This document shows, piece by piece, positions 10,089 through 20,946 of a DNA stretch of 64,000 bases. This DNA is from Desulfonema magnum (GTDB lineage: Bacteria > Desulfobacterota > Desulfobacteria > Desulfobacterales > 4be13), in contig NZ_CP061800.1 of NCBI RefSeq assembly GCF_017377395.1, forward strand, positions 62,001 to 126,000. Direction: 5' to 3'. A program made the position numbers and the translations under genes. Under the pieces are notes generated by a model. The model was given only the letters and a program-made list of their open reading frames with translations, did no database searches and was not told the DNA's origin. The first letter of the stretch is position 1. Each line of letters begins with the position of its first letter.

Positions 10089-11090
10089 CTAAGCAGCAAG
10101 CGGGTATTTTTTAGCAACAGTCTCCTGTGCCGCGGTTGTAAAAATCGTAAAAAAGAATGTCGAACCCTTGCCAGCCGAACTCTCAAGCCATATTTTCCCG
10201 CCCATCAGCTTGACCAGATGTGAGCATATTGCCAACCCCAGACCTGTTCCGCCGTATTTTTTCATAGTTGAAACATCAATCTGGGAAAAGGACTGAAACA
10301 GACATTCTCTTTTGTCAGACGGTATGCCAATACCTGTATCTTTAACGGAAAATTGAAGTTCAACCATCCCGTTATTCTCGGAAATTTTTTTTACGCCAAC
10401 GGAAACTTCCCCTTGTTCGGTAAATTTCAGCGCGTTTTCAACAAGATTGAACAAAATCTGATTCAGGCGTATGACATCACTGTTAATAAAACGCGGCACT
10501 GATGGTTCAATCAGAAAGGTCAGCTCAATATTTTTTTCCGAAGCTTTCAGGACTAACAAATCATAAACATTCCTGAGGCAGGTCATCAGTTCAAAACGAT
10601 TTGCCTCCAACGCCATCTTTCCTGACTCTATTTTGGAAAAATCCAAAATATCATTAACAATCCTCAGTAAATTTTCACCGCCCTCCCGTATAATATCAGC
10701 GAACCTGTACTGCTGGGCTGTGAGTTCTGTTTTCATGAGAAAATTGGTCATGCTGATTATCGCGCTCATGGGATTTTTGATTTCATGGCTCATAAAAGCT
10801 AAAAATTCGGATTTGGCTTTTGCAACCGCTTCGGCCGCTTCTTTGGCTTCTTTTAATTTTTTATTCGTTGTTCTGAGCTGACTGAGCTGTTTTTTCATTT
10901 CCTGACGTTCATCAGAAAAATACCAGAACTGATTTGACGGATAACCAGGCAAACACGCGAAGGTCCGAGTTGCCTGGTCTAATTCATCCTCCCGAGAAAA
11001 AAATATTTCTTCCCCTGATGGATTATACCTGACTTCTAATGACTTGATTTTACATTCTGATTGTTCTCGGAGAGAATCCGATAGCTGCAT
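10089..11090 (-). CDS. Sensor histidine kinase (soluble)
   Basis: A 333-residue kinase with no membrane segment. After a short PAS-like remnant (1-65) and a coiled coil (66-93) comes a HisKA domain with FMSHEIKNPMSAI; the phospho-accepting histidine is H102. The HATPase_c domain has the N box NLVENALKF, the G1 box DTGIGIPSD and the G2 box GGTGLGLAI. The N-terminus is shorter than a full PAS domain, so its signal input is unclear. It ends without a receiver domain. Neighbouring signalling genes (EAL-GGDEF, REC kinases) suggest a signalling cluster, but the partner regulator is not identified. Confidence 0.9.
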   Translation of the reverse strand: MQLSDSLREQSECKIKSLEVRYNPSGEEIFFSREDELDQATRTFACLPGYPSNQFWYFSDERQEMKKQLSQLRTTNKKLKEAKEAAEAVAKAKSEFLAFMSHEIKNPMSAIISMTNFLMKTELTAQQYRFADIIREGGENLLRIVNDILDFSKIESGKMALEANRFELMTCLRNVYDLLVLKASEKNIELTFLIEPSVPRFINSDVIRLNQILFNLVENALKFTEQGEVSVGVKKISENNGMVELQFSVKDTGIGIPSDKRECLFQSFSQIDVSTMKKYGGTGLGLAICSHLVKLMGGKIWLESSAGKGSTFFFTIFTTAAQETVAKKYPLAA

Positions 11091-11504
11091 TTTTTTCTCC
11101 TTTCTCTATATAATGTTTCTCACTCCGGAGTGCCAAACTTGCAGTTTGGCACTCCGGACAGTCTTTACAGCGATACCTTCTACAAATATGATTTATTTAT
11201 TAGTACGTTTATCAGGTTAAGCCTTTATTAAGATTTTATTAAAATTTTATTAAAAATAAAAATAGCCCGGCAATGAACAGCCGGGCTATTTTCAAATCGT
11301 TCTCAGGCGATTTCCGGAAAAGAACATATCAGCAGACTTTTTCAGTTTGTAGTTCCGCCTTCAGGCGGTGTCACATCGCCTGAAGGCGGAACTACAAACC
11401 GCTATGCTCATTCCTGTAAATCGCCTTACGAAGATTTAACGCTTTGGTAATATGGTTATTTTTTAATGTCGGCTATCACATTATTCTGATTTCCATACTT
11501 TTTT
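11091..11504. repeat. Spacer with palindromic repeats
   Basis: Three structures are visible. At 11124-11160 is a CACTCCGGAGTGCCAAACTTG repeat with its complement, also found at 18730-18802. At 11261-11290 is a terminator (listed separately). At 11346-11399 is a near-perfect inverted repeat of GTAGTTCCGCCTTCAGGCG. No gene is present. Confidence 0.65.
11261..11290 (-). terminator. Rho-independent terminator of the EAL-GGDEF gene
   Basis: A perfect 10-bp stem AATAGCCCGG/CCGGGCTATT closes a 10-nt loop. Read on the minus strand it is followed by a T-rich tract. It lies about 215 bases downstream of the minus-strand EAL-GGDEF gene that ends at 11505. Confidence 0.75.
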
Positions 11505-13388
11505 TCACGCCTGAACCTCCCTGTGCCCCAATTCAGGGATTATTCGGGATGAACAATTGTCGGGAATATCCTGAGAATATACTACATCCATTTCATAGAT
11601 ATAATCCAAGTCGTTATTGGTGTCATCAAGCTTGGTGATGCTCATCTTATCCGGACTTTTTTTGGCCTTTTTTTTCTTTGCTGCCATAATATTGCTGATT
11701 TCTTCCGTGGAATAAACACGGGAACGCAGGGCCGGCAATTCGAGAACCACCGCGCTGATAGTCATCAGGGGAAAGGCCTTTTCCCTCCCGTCCCGGTCTT
11801 TGGAAAGAATATACCCTCTTTCAATGGCCCCGGTATCATAAAAACTCTCCACATCGTTCCGAAACTGTCTCACCATTATCGAGACATCTGAAATCGCTTT
11901 TTTCAAAGAGATTCCGTGGATACCCATAAAAAAATCATCTCCGCCGATGTGTCCGGCAAAACGGTTGGCGTACTCTGTCCGGGTTCTCAGCAGTTCTGAA
12001 AACAGCAGGATCACCCGGTCTCCCTGACGAAATCCGTAAGAATCATTATAAGGTTTGAAATTATCAAAATCAAAATACACAAAAATATATTGATTTTTTG
12101 TATCATGCAGGGCTTCGGAAACATATTCGTGAATGAGTGTATTTCCCGGAAGTCTGGTCAGGGGATTCTGATCTCTGGCAATAGCGATGTTTTTTTCATT
12201 AAGGACTTTTAAAAGAGAATGCGCACTCAGAAAGCCTTTATATTTCATGCTTTCCGTGATGAGGATGCCTTTGAGATTTTCAGTATGGGAATAGATTTCG
12301 AGAATTTTTTCCACAGGTGTGTGTATATCCGCGATGGGAAACTTGCTGATGAATTTATTCAGATTTTTTCCAAAAGCCGGATTCTGAAGCAATGCATTGC
12401 CGTGAGGAGAAAAGGTATAATTTTTGAAGCTCTTTTCACTGATAACGCCTAGCGGCTCATTGTTGCGATTTAGGACAGGAAAAAAACTGTTGTCCTGTTG
12501 CTGCCTGAACTTTTTAAACACTTCAAAGATATCATAGTTATAAAACACAGGTTCAATATACTCCATCTCCGTAGTGATAAGCTTCTTGTCTTCTGAATTT
12601 TTATTCCGCTGATCACATTCGCTTAACAATCTGATATGGTCATACTGACTTTTAAGCACATGAATATCCGATTCAGGCGGCTGAATAAAATAGCCCTGAA
12701 TCAGATCGCAGCCAATGATCCGGCATCCGTAGTATTCCTGTTTTGTTTCAACGCCCTCGGCAATAACCATGCTTCCCATGAGATGAGCGATGTTTACCAT
12801 GCTTGAAACAAAAAGCCTTTTATTTGAATCCTTTTCCATGTCCTGAATGAAAAACCGGTCAATTTTGATAAAATCAGGCTCTGTATAATAAAGCATCTGA
12901 AAACCTGAAAAACCGGTTCCGCAGTCATCCACTGCGATTTTAAACCCCTGGGACCGATAGACATTGAGGATACTCACCGCAGTCTGAGCATCTTTCAGTT
13001 TGTGTTTCTCAGAAATTTCAAAACAGACAGCATCCAGCGGAAGACGGTGGCGTTTCAAAATATTTATTGTGCTGCCCGATTGATAATCTTCGGAATTCAA
13101 AACGCGATTATCCAGATTAAAAAACAACTTTGTCTGACATTCACAGTCCATCTTCGAAAATTTTGTGATGGCTTTTTCTCGTAGGACCAGATCCACCTGA
13201 TGCAGAACATTGTCTTGATATGCCTGGTCAAAAAAAGCAGATATGGACTTAAAACCGGCTGCCTCGTAATTTCGCATTAATGCCTCACATCCGTAACATA
13301 CGCCGGTATGAATGTTCACAATGGGCTGAAATGCAAAATCAATGTGCGAAAGACTGGAAACCCAGTCATTGCTTTCAAGTGGTTTCAT
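11505..13388 (-). CDS. EAL - CBS pair - GGDEF cyclic-di-GMP protein
   Basis: A 627-residue cytoplasmic protein. The EAL phosphodiesterase domain (about 10-250) has QPIVNI (21-26), the EAL motif at residues 35-37, FFNLDNR, FEISE, DDCGTGFSG, KIDR and IAEGVET, so the metal and catalytic positions look intact. Two CBS-like segments follow (about 280-410), then a GGDEF domain (about 420-560) whose signature is GGDDF (482-486). GGDDF departs from GGDEF/GGEEF at the fourth position and may be active or only regulatory. EAL-CBS-GGDEF proteins degrade or sense cyclic-di-GMP. Its terminator is at 11261-11290. The basic, Lys-rich tail is unusual. Confidence 0.92.
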   Translation of the reverse strand: MKPLESNDWVSSLSHIDFAFQPIVNIHTGVCYGCEALMRNYEAAGFKSISAFFDQAYQDNVLHQVDLVLREKAITKFSKMDCECQTKLFFNLDNRVLNSEDYQSGSTINILKRHRLPLDAVCFEISEKHKLKDAQTAVSILNVYRSQGFKIAVDDCGTGFSGFQMLYYTEPDFIKIDRFFIQDMEKDSNKRLFVSSMVNIAHLMGSMVIAEGVETKQEYYGCRIIGCDLIQGYFIQPPESDIHVLKSQYDHIRLLSECDQRNKNSEDKKLITTEMEYIEPVFYNYDIFEVFKKFRQQQDNSFFPVLNRNNEPLGVISEKSFKNYTFSPHGNALLQNPAFGKNLNKFISKFPIADIHTPVEKILEIYSHTENLKGILITESMKYKGFLSAHSLLKVLNEKNIAIARDQNPLTRLPGNTLIHEYVSEALHDTKNQYIFVYFDFDNFKPYNDSYGFRQGDRVILLFSELLRTRTEYANRFAGHIGGDDFFMGIHGISLKKAISDVSIMVRQFRNDVESFYDTGAIERGYILSKDRDGREKAFPLMTISAVVLELPALRSRVYSTEEISNIMAAKKKKAKKSPDKMSITKLDDTNNDLDYIYEMDVVYSQDIPDNCSSRIIPELGHREVQA

Positions 13389-14107
13389 TGTTATTTTAGG
13401 TGTTAGGTGTTAGGTGTCAGGTGTTAAGAAAAGCAAAACAAATCGCTGATTTTTGACCATCTGACCCCCCTAACATATTACTCGAAATTCAAGTTTTTTT
13501 CTGTCATTCCTGCAAAAGCAGGAATCCACACTCCCCGGAATCGCCGCATCTGCCAAAAACGGATTACTGCTTTCGCAGAAATGACAGGCTTTTTGTTCGA
13601 ATCGGGTCAGAAAACTTGATCATAGAGTATTAAAAATTTTTTTTAGCCACATTTCAATTTGAAAGATTTCTAAAAATAAAAGCCAATGCAATCGCCAGTA
13701 AGTATCTGGTCATAAATTTTCGAATATAAGACCTCCGAAGTTTTTAAAACTTCGGAGGTCTCTGATAGTGAAAACTTTTGATCAGGTACTTACAAAACAG
13801 TTCCTCATCTTCATCTTTCCCCTGATTTTTTGTTAAAATTAACATTGCATTTAATATGGTTACCAAATGTTAGCTCATTATTAGGACAAAATGAGTATTC
13901 TGTTAGTTTTTTGGCGGTGTCCCAAATCCGGATATAACGTCATATCATCCTTAAAAAATGTAGGGTGGGTGGAGCGAAGCGCAACCCACCGCACAAGGTG
14001 GGTTGCGCTTCGCTCCACCCACCCTACGTTCCGGGTATTTTATTTTTGGGGAAATCCCTTATGCGAATTGAAGTTGTTCACAGCATGAGCGCGGTTTATT
14101 ATGAACA
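13389..14107. repeat. Repeat island: heptamer run and three palindromes
   Basis: Between two minus-strand genes. 13397-13430 is a TTAGGTG heptamer run. 13501-13588 is a TGTCATTCCTGCAAAAGCAGG palindrome with ACTCGA-type outer flanks. 13730-13760 is a perfect 31-bp palindrome (GACCTCCGAAGTTTT arms). 13960-14028 is a full double copy of the GTAGGGTGGGTGGAGCGAAG repeat facing its complement. No coding sequence is supported. Confidence 0.75.
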
Positions 14108-15652
14108 TTACATCTTGAAACAAAGCATAAACGTCGTGCCTTCTCCCGGCAGACTTTCCACCTTAACCATTCCATTATGCTGTTCCATTATGCCATAAAG
14201 GGTGGAGAGACCCAGACCCACACCGTATCCTTCTTTTTTAGTGGTGAAGAACGGCTCAAAAATATGGGAAAGGTCTTCCGGGGAAATTCCTGTTCCGGTA
14301 TCTTTCACAGCCACAGTTACAAATTTTTCTTCCGGATCATAATCACTGGTGAGAGTAAGGGAACCGCCCTTTGGCATGGCATCCATCGCATTAAAAATGA
14401 GATTGATGACACATTGTTGCAACTGGTTAAAATCCCCTTTTATCCGGGGAATATCCGGTGCGACACGGTGAACAAGGCGGATATTATTGAGTTCGAGTTT
14501 ATGCTGGCTCATAAGGACACACCGGTGCAACAGCTCGTCCACCTGTATATCTCCGAAAGCAGGGGAAGACTTGCGGGAAAAGGTCAGCAGGCTGGAGACA
14601 ATCTGAGAACACCGGCTGGTTTCGTTGACAACAAGGTCCAGATATTGCCTGAATTTTTTTTGGCGATCTTCTTTCAGAGGACCTCTCTCGAGGATGCGGG
14701 ACATGAGACGGCCATAATTGAGAATTCCGGCAAGAGGATTGTTAATTTCATGCACCACGCTGGCGGCCAGCTTTCCCAGAGACATCATTTTATCCTGATG
14801 AAGGATACGGGCCTGATCCTGCACTTCCCGTTCAAGTTTCCGGATTTCCCGAAGGTCCCTGAAAAAACAGACCAGTCCGTCCTCTTTTCCCTGATTAAAA
14901 ATCACGGAGGCTGACAACTGAACAGGAATACACTGATCATCTTTTCCCCGGAGTGTGGTTTCAAAAAGAAAAAGCCGGTTCTTTCCGCCATATTTTTCAC
15001 TGGCCAGTTCTGTTTTTAGTCGTTTTTCCTCTCCGGGAGGAAAGAACTGTCCCAGGACCATCTGGTTCAGAACCTGTGTTTGGGAATACCCGAGCAGGGC
15101 TTCCATACTCCGGTTGAAAGTAATAATTTTTTCCTGCCCGTTGCATCCGATGATACCATCCATGGAGCTTTCAATGAGATTTTGCTGAAAAGCAAAAGTT
15201 TCCATAAGTTCCCGGGTTGTTTTGGACAATCCCTCTTCCAGAAACGTCGTGTAATCCTGAAGCTGTCTGCGAGTGGTATGGCGATGCTTTGCCCGATCCA
15301 AAGCAACATTCAGGGCATCTTCATGAATAGGCTTGGAAATAAAGTCTGAAGCGTCCAGCTGAAGTGCGCGAATGGTGACATCCATTTCGCCAAATGCGGT
15401 GGCAACAATCACTTCAATATCCGGATACTGGCGTTTTATCGCCTCAAGAACCTGAAGACCATCCATGCCCGGCATACGGATGTCCGTAATAACAATCTGA
15501 GGGGATATCTTCCCGCACAGACACAGACCTTCGATACCGTCCGATGCGGTCCACACATGATATCCCGCGTCCGCAAGGGTAATACGCATGGTCTTTCGAA
15601 TCCCCTCCTCATCATCAATAAAAACGATTTTCCAACCATTAGGCTGTGCCAT
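14108..15652 (-). CDS. Receiver-PAS-histidine kinase
   Basis: A 514-residue soluble kinase with an N-terminal receiver. I choose ATG at 15652 because it has a GGGAGA ribosome site directly upstream and starts right before the receiver. A longer frame to 15703 adds 17 residues without homology. The receiver (about 6-120) has acidic DDEE and the phospho-acceptor D57 in [13 protein letters not shown] domain (about 165-290) follows, then HisKA with [12 protein letters not shown] and HATPase_c with [16 protein letters not shown] and GVGLGLSTL. The receiver resembles that of the 21227 protein. Input is probably from a separate kinase. It is divergent from the haem kinase at 16098. Confidence 0.9.
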   Translation of the reverse strand: MAQPNGWKIVFIDDEEGIRKTMRITLADAGYHVWTASDGIEGLCLCGKISPQIVITDIRMPGMDGLQVLEAIKRQYPDIEVIVATAFGEMDVTIRALQLDASDFISKPIHEDALNVALDRAKHRHTTRRQLQDYTTFLEEGLSKTTRELMETFAFQQNLIESSMDGIIGCNGQEKIITFNRSMEALLGYSQTQVLNQMVLGQFFPPGEEKRLKTELASEKYGGKNRLFLFETTLRGKDDQCIPVQLSASVIFNQGKEDGLVCFFRDLREIRKLEREVQDQARILHQDKMMSLGKLAASVVHEINNPLAGILNYGRLMSRILERGPLKEDRQKKFRQYLDLVVNETSRCSQIVSSLLTFSRKSSPAFGDIQVDELLHRCVLMSQHKLELNNIRLVHRVAPDIPRIKGDFNQLQQCVINLIFNAMDAMPKGGSLTLTSDYDPEEKFVTVAVKDTGTGISPEDLSHIFEPFFTTKKEGYGVGLGLSTLYGIMEQHNGMVKVESLPGEGTTFMLCFKM

Positions 15653-16097
15653 GAAAAATCTCCCATAATTGATAAGGGCATTTCTCGTTCCCACGCAAAC
15701 CATGGGAATGCCTCCGGGACGCTTTGTTTCCCAAACAGCAGACAGAAATCAGGACGCAATGCATTCCCACGCAAACCACGGGAACAAAATCGCCTGATCA
15801 GGACACAAAACGTCCGCACTGCATTCCCACGCAAACCACGGGAACGAAATCGCTTAATAATTCTTCCTCTGCTGATTATCAATCACCGATTATCAATTGT
15901 CAAATAATCCTTCCTATTTTTATGAAAATTTGGTAATGTAATGTTTATAAATCAAAAAATTCTGAAAAATATATCCGTCAGCATCTGGTTCGGACTAAAA
16001 GCACGCCCGTTGCCAGTCTGACGGAAATATCTTCAATCTGCCAATATGACAAATCAAATCATTCATTTTCAACCTGATATGTAACAAGGGGGGAAAT
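15653..16097. repeat. Divergent promoter region with three TTCCCACGCAAACC repeats
   Basis: Three copies of a palindrome of the form TTCCCACGCAAACCAYGGGAA lie at about 15687-15709, 15763-15785 and 15823-15845, separated by GC-rich spacers that contain AGGACRCAA. The remaining 240 bases up to the kinase gene are A/T-rich and should hold its promoter. A GGGGGGAAA ribosome site precedes the ATG at 16098. Confidence 0.6.
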
Positions 16098-18371
16098 ATG
16101 TTGAAAAATCTGCGTCATAGTCTCGTGTTAAGGCTTATTTTTGCAGTGGGAGTGACCCTGCTTATCAGTATATCCACATGGGCCTACTTCAGTATCAGGT
16201 ATCAGCAGAAAAAATTCATGCAGAGCATTGTGGAAGGAACGGACAGACTGACCAACACCATTAAGCTCGGCACACATTATGCCATGATGATCAACTCCAG
16301 GGATGAAATCAACCAGATCATCCGAAATATTGGCAGGCAGAAGGAAATTGAAAATATAAGAATTTATAACAAAGACGGACAGATAAAATTTTCAAACCGG
16401 GATTCGGACATTGAGCAGATAACCAATATTAAGGCAGAAGCCTGTTATATCTGTCACCGTTCGGAACCTGCTTTGTATGAATTAGAGCTGGCGCAAAGGA
16501 CCCGCATATTCACTTCTCCCCGGGGATATCGGCTGTTGGGAGTTATCAGTCCCATTAATAACGAGCCAGGATGTTCGTCTGAGTGTCACTTCCATCCTAA
16601 AGACAAAAAAATCCTGGGAGCGCTTGATGTTGTTGTTTCACTGAAAGGAACAGATGCCGATATTCTGCGTTATGAAGAGGGGATCATCTCGCTGACGGTT
16701 TTTGTATTTCTTGTGACATCAGTCATTATTTTTATCATCGTGTTAAAATTCGTAAAGCAGCCCATCAAAAAGCTGATAGACGGAACCCATCTGATCGCGA
16801 AGGGAGCGTATTACAACAAGGTGGATGTTCACACAGAGGACGAAATCGGAGAACTGGCAATGGCCATCAATTCCATGGGCAAAGAAATTGGTGACAAACA
16901 GGCCAAACTGAACAGGCAGCGGGACGAATATCAGCAACTGTTTGAGAATGTCCCCTGTATCATAACGGTTCAGGACAGAAACTACAGACTTCTGGGATAT
17001 AACCGGGAATTTTCAAATAAATTTAATCCCAAAAAAGGAGATATGTGCTTTCACGCATACAAGGGGCGTGATAAAAAATGTGAGAATTGTCCGGTTGAAA
17101 AAACATTTGAAGATGGTGAGTCCCATTACAGCGAAGAGGCGGGGGTGAACAAAGACGGAACACTGACGCATTGGATTGTCAGAACAGCACCCTTGAGAAA
17201 CAATGAGGGCGAGATCGTCGCGGCCATGGAGATGTGTCTTGACATTACGCCCAGAAAGCAACTGGAAGAACAACTGGAAAAATCGGAAAAAAAATATCAT
17301 GCCTTCTTCAGTAACATACCCAACCCTGTCTTTGTGCTGGACGCTGAGAACCTTCAAATCCTGGACTGTAACGAAAGCATCAGAGCGGTTTACGGATATG
17401 AAAAGAATGAGATCGTAAACACACATTTTACGGATTTGTTCATGGAGGACAAAAAGCATTACGCCCGCGAAATACTGACCAAAACCGTGATTGACCAGGT
17501 AAAGCATATGAACAAGGCTGGTAACATACTGTTTGTCAATATTCGTATCTCGCCTGCCGAATATGGAGAACAGAAGGTCTTTCTCGTTACTACCAGTGAT
17601 ATCACCAAACGCCTTGAAACCGAGCAGCAACTCATTCAGACCAGCAAAATGGCCACGCTGGGAGAAATGGCCACCGGTGTCGCGCACGAGCTGAATCAGC
17701 CGCTTTCGGTGATAAAGACCGCCAGCAGTTTTTTTATGAAAAAAATCAGGAAAAAAGAGACAATCAGGGAAGACATTCTTCTGACCATGTCTCAGGAAAT
17801 AGACAGCCATGTGGACCGGGCCACAAAAATTATAAATCATATGCGGGAGTTTGGCAGAAAATCAGATATGTGTCTGGCGGAAGTTCAGGTGAACGGCGTC
17901 TTACAAAAGGCATTTGAAATCTTCAGCCAGCAATTGAAACTCAGAGGGATAGAGGTGGTCTGGGACCTTGAAGAAAATCTGCCCCGGATCATGGGAGACC
18001 CTGGCCGTCTGGAGCAGGTTTTTATCAATCTTATTATTAATGCAAGAGATGCTATTGAGGCGCGCTGGGAATTTAACCGCCAGGAGATGGCTGATCCGCA
18101 GGAAGAGGAAAGAAAAATTTTCCTCAGAACAAAGACTGAGGGAGATAAAGTTGTTATTGAAGTGGAAGATACCGGAAATGGGATTTCGCCCGAAATCAGA
18201 ACCAAAATATTTGAGCCATTTTTTACAACCAAAGAAGTGGGAAAAGGCACGGGCCTCGGTCTTTCCATCAGTTACGGTATTATTAAGGACTGCGGCGGAA
18301 CCATACGCACGCGTCGCAATAAAGGCAAAGGAGCCTTCTTTGTCATACAATTTTCCATTAGTGAAAAATAA
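16098..18371 (+). CDS. PAS sensor histidine kinase with c-type haem motifs in the sensor domain
   Basis: A 757-residue membrane kinase. A first membrane helix (about 13-30) is followed by an extracytoplasmic region (31-198) and a second helix (about 199-221), then HAMP, two PAS domains (about 280-400 and 405-520) and HisKA with [11 protein letters not shown] (H530). HATPase_c follows with [19 protein letters not shown] and [10 protein letters not shown]. The extracytoplasmic region has CYICH at C116-H120 and CSSECH at C159-H164. The first is a canonical CxxCH c-haem attachment motif and the second a CxxxCH variant. This suggests a redox- or gas-sensing haem sensor, as known for some Geobacter and Desulfovibrio kinases. 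Haem binding is inferred from motifs only. Confidence 0.92.
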   Translation: MLKNLRHSLVLRLIFAVGVTLLISISTWAYFSIRYQQKKFMQSIVEGTDRLTNTIKLGTHYAMMINSRDEINQIIRNIGRQKEIENIRIYNKDGQIKFSNRDSDIEQITNIKAEACYICHRSEPALYELELAQRTRIFTSPRGYRLLGVISPINNEPGCSSECHFHPKDKKILGALDVVVSLKGTDADILRYEEGIISLTVFVFLVTSVIIFIIVLKFVKQPIKKLIDGTHLIAKGAYYNKVDVHTEDEIGELAMAINSMGKEIGDKQAKLNRQRDEYQQLFENVPCIITVQDRNYRLLGYNREFSNKFNPKKGDMCFHAYKGRDKKCENCPVEKTFEDGESHYSEEAGVNKDGTLTHWIVRTAPLRNNEGEIVAAMEMCLDITPRKQLEEQLEKSEKKYHAFFSNIPNPVFVLDAENLQILDCNESIRAVYGYEKNEIVNTHFTDLFMEDKKHYAREILTKTVIDQVKHMNKAGNILFVNIRISPAEYGEQKVFLVTTSDITKRLETEQQLIQTSKMATLGEMATGVAHELNQPLSVIKTASSFFMKKIRKKETIREDILLTMSQEIDSHVDRATKIINHMREFGRKSDMCLAEVQVNGVLQKAFEIFSQQLKLRGIEVVWDLEENLPRIMGDPGRLEQVFINLIINARDAIEARWEFNRQEMADPQEEERKIFLRTKTEGDKVVIEVEDTGNGISPEIRTKIFEPFFTTKEVGKGTGLGLSISYGIIKDCGGTIRTRRNKGKGAFFVIQFSISEK

Positions 18372-18897
18372 TCAGCTACGAGTTGTCAGCCGGCAGTCAT
18401 CAGCTATAGATTTTAAGAAAATAAGTACCTGAGCACTCGATGTTCAAGTTTTTTTCTGTCATTCCTGCGAAAGCAGGAATCCGCTGCTTCCGGAAGCGTG
18501 GCCTCTGCCCAGAATGGATTCCTGCTTTCGCAGGAATGACAGGCTTTTTAGTCGAATCGGGTCAAAAAACTTGAACATCGAGTGAGCAAAAATTTTTCAT
18601 ACATCTTTTTTTCCGCGAAAGGGGAAGAAACCCGCACTTTTTCTTCATGGGCAGCGGGTCATTCCGGGAAAAAAACCGGGTTTCTTTTCCGCACAATTAT
18701 CGAAAATTTATGGTTAGGTACTTATCAGTCACTCCGGAGTGCCAAACCGCAAATTTGACACTCCGGACGCCTCTGCCAAACTGCAAGTTTGGCACTCCGG
18801 ATAACCTTTTTCTTAAAGCCCATACAAGCTGTCAGTAAAACAGCGAATGATTTTACCAACTGCCAACGGATAACCGTCAACTGTCAACTGATAATTT
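18372..18897. repeat. Spacer with large MITE-like palindrome and CACTCCGGA repeats
   Basis: 18435-18583 is a palindrome of about 149 bp with perfect 20-bp outer arms (ACTCGATGTTCAAGTTTTTT and its complement) and inner arms of TGTCATTCCTGCGAAAGCAG type. 18600-18700 contains opposed AGAAACCCGG-like motifs. 18701-18725 holds the reverse of a sequence repeated at 22598-22627. 18730-18802 has CACTCCGGAGTGCCAAAC-type units. No gene is seen. Confidence 0.75.
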
Positions 18898-20616
18898 ATG
18901 GATGATGTTTTTATAAAATACAGTCATATTGGTGAGATTTTTGATTATCTGTCACTGGGCGTTATCATTTTGTCTCCGGATCGCAAGATCACGTCCATGA
19001 ACAGGACTGCCGAAGTGCTGACAGGGTATAAGGAATCAGAAGTTATCGGAATATATTGCTATAGGATATTTCTTGATTACCTGTGCGGCGGTTCCTGTAA
19101 ATTTCTTGAAGCTGAAGAAACAGAGCGGAAAAATGTGGTTTCTGATATTTGGACCGCAGACCAGATCAATGAACATCTGACAATTACAAAAATAGAAGCT
19201 CCAATATACGGCGTAAATAAAGAACTTGTGGGCTGTATTGAAGTTTTCCAGGATTATTCGGCATTCAAAGACCTGATCAAACGGATACGGTATGATGATA
19301 TCAGACTGAAAATCATACTGGATAATCTTGATATCGGAGTCCTTACGCTTGACCGCGGCAATCACATATCCTTTTTTAACACCACGGCTGAAAAAATTAC
19401 CGGTTTCAGCCGGTCGGAAGTGCTTGGCAAACCTTGCCACACAGTTCTCGGAGAAGATTTTTGTAAAGATATTTTAGCCTTGCAACAATCAATGAACAAA
19501 GGAAATTTTCATTCAAGTATGGAAGGAAAAATTGTTGTGCGGGGGGGGCATGCCATTCCGGTTCGGGCAAACTATATCACGCTTAAAAACGAAGAAGGGG
19601 GCATTGTGGGCGGCCTGGCAACTATTTCCGATCTCTCCCTGAAATATCAGTTTGACCGGGCTTTTAAAGACCGATATACTTTTGGTGACATGGTGGGAAA
19701 AGCGCCTGTCATGCAAAGAATTTTCGAGATCATCCCGATTGTCGCTCCTACGGAATCAACCATACTGATAGAAGGGCCGACCGGAACAGGCAAAGACCTT
19801 CTCACCAAGGTTATTCATAACAGCAGCACGCGGCATAAGAAGCCTCTGGTAAAAGTGAATTGCGCGGCCTTGCCGGACAATCTTCTTGAATCGGAAATGT
19901 TCGGATATGTCAAAGGTGCGTTCACAGGCGCGAACAGGGACAAGCCGGGGCGATTCCAGGACGCGGACGGCGGAACAATCTTTCTTGATGAGATCGGTGA
20001 TCTTCCTTTGTCATTGCAGGCAAAACTTCTTCGGGTCCTGGAAGACAGAGAGTTTTACCCCCTGGGAAGCAGAAAAACCACAAAAGTGGATGTCCGCATC
20101 ATTTCAGCCACCAACCAGCGTCTTGAAAAACTGGTTCAGGAAAGGCGTTTTCGGGAGGACTTGTTTTATCGTCTCAACGTCATGCGTCTGGAACTTCCGG
20201 CTTTGAAAGAACGCAGAAGTGATATTCCGTTTCTGATTTCCCATATCCTTAACCGGCTTTGTGCGGCCAGAGACACACAGATAGATAAGATATCCGAAGC
20301 GGCCATGGAAGTGCTTTTGAATTACGATTATCCGGGAAACATCAGAGAATTGGAAAATATTCTTGAACATGCCCTGATCATCTGTCAGGGTTCCGTGATT
20401 GAACGAAAACATTTTCCCGTATCCCTTTTAAAAGCTGTTGACACCATTACTGAAGAAAGAAAGCCACTGGCTGAGAAACTCGGACACGAGGAAAAAGAGA
20501 AAATTCTTTCTATGTTGAAAAAATATGAATGGAAAAGAAGTCTGACCGCCCGGGCATTAAACATTAATCGCAGCACCTTATGGCGTAAGATGAAGAAATA
20601 TGATATATTGTGCTAA
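18898..20616 (+). CDS. PAS-domain sigma54-dependent transcription activator
   Basis: A 572-residue NtrC-type activator without a receiver domain. Two PAS domains (about 12-125 and 138-255) sense a signal in the cytoplasm. The AAA+ domain follows, with Walker A GPTGTGKD (293-300), the sigma54-contacting GAFTGA loop (340-345), Walker B GGTIFLDEIGDL and an arginine finger region with RFREDLFYRLNV. A Fis-type helix-turn-helix closes the protein (RSLTARALNINRSTLWRKMKK). It should activate sigma54 promoters; targets are not known. The start is in a weak ribosome-site context (TGATAATTT upstream). It lies between two kinases on the same strand. Confidence 0.95.
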   Translation: MDDVFIKYSHIGEIFDYLSLGVIILSPDRKITSMNRTAEVLTGYKESEVIGIYCYRIFLDYLCGGSCKFLEAEETERKNVVSDIWTADQINEHLTITKIEAPIYGVNKELVGCIEVFQDYSAFKDLIKRIRYDDIRLKIILDNLDIGVLTLDRGNHISFFNTTAEKITGFSRSEVLGKPCHTVLGEDFCKDILALQQSMNKGNFHSSMEGKIVVRGGHAIPVRANYITLKNEEGGIVGGLATISDLSLKYQFDRAFKDRYTFGDMVGKAPVMQRIFEIIPIVAPTESTILIEGPTGTGKDLLTKVIHNSSTRHKKPLVKVNCAALPDNLLESEMFGYVKGAFTGANRDKPGRFQDADGGTIFLDEIGDLPLSLQAKLLRVLEDREFYPLGSRKTTKVDVRIISATNQRLEKLVQERRFREDLFYRLNVMRLELPALKERRSDIPFLISHILNRLCAARDTQIDKISEAAMEVLLNYDYPGNIRELENILEHALIICQGSVIERKHFPVSLLKAVDTITEERKPLAEKLGHEEKEKILSMLKKYEWKRSLTARALNINRSTLWRKMKKYDILC

Positions 20617-20639
20617 GTGTTAGGTGTTAGGTGTTAGGT

Positions 20640-20791
20640 GGGGTGATGAAAATGTTTCCAAGACTCTGAAAAAGCTGATCCCGTTTTTGTTTCCCATATT
20701 TTTTAACTACCTGATTTTTAAGTCATAAAAAAATTCGGAATAAAAATGGGATCGCAATTATCCGCCCGCTTTGTGACATTTTCATCACCCC
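20640..20791. mobile_element. MITE-like palindromic element, copy 1
   Basis: A 152-bp element with perfect 15-bp terminal inverted repeats GGGGTGATGAAAATG/CATTTTCATCACCCC. Inner arms (GATCCCGTTTTTGTT versus ATAAAAATGGGATC) allow one long hairpin. It has no coding capacity and is flanked on both sides by TTAGGTG heptamers. Confidence 0.7.
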
Positions 20792-20946
20792 AGGTGTTAG
20801 GTGTCGGGTGTTAAGTGTTAGGTGTTAGGTGTCGGGTGTTAGGTGTTAGGTGTTAGGTGTTAGGAAAAATGACCGTCACTCTGCGGTCATAGCAAAACAT
20901 GAAAGTTTGAGAACATCTGACACCTGACACTTAACATTTAACACCC

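Noticed and set aside
14177..14914. 245-codon plus-strand frame
   Set aside because: Antisense to the kinase and HATPase domains encoded on the minus strand.
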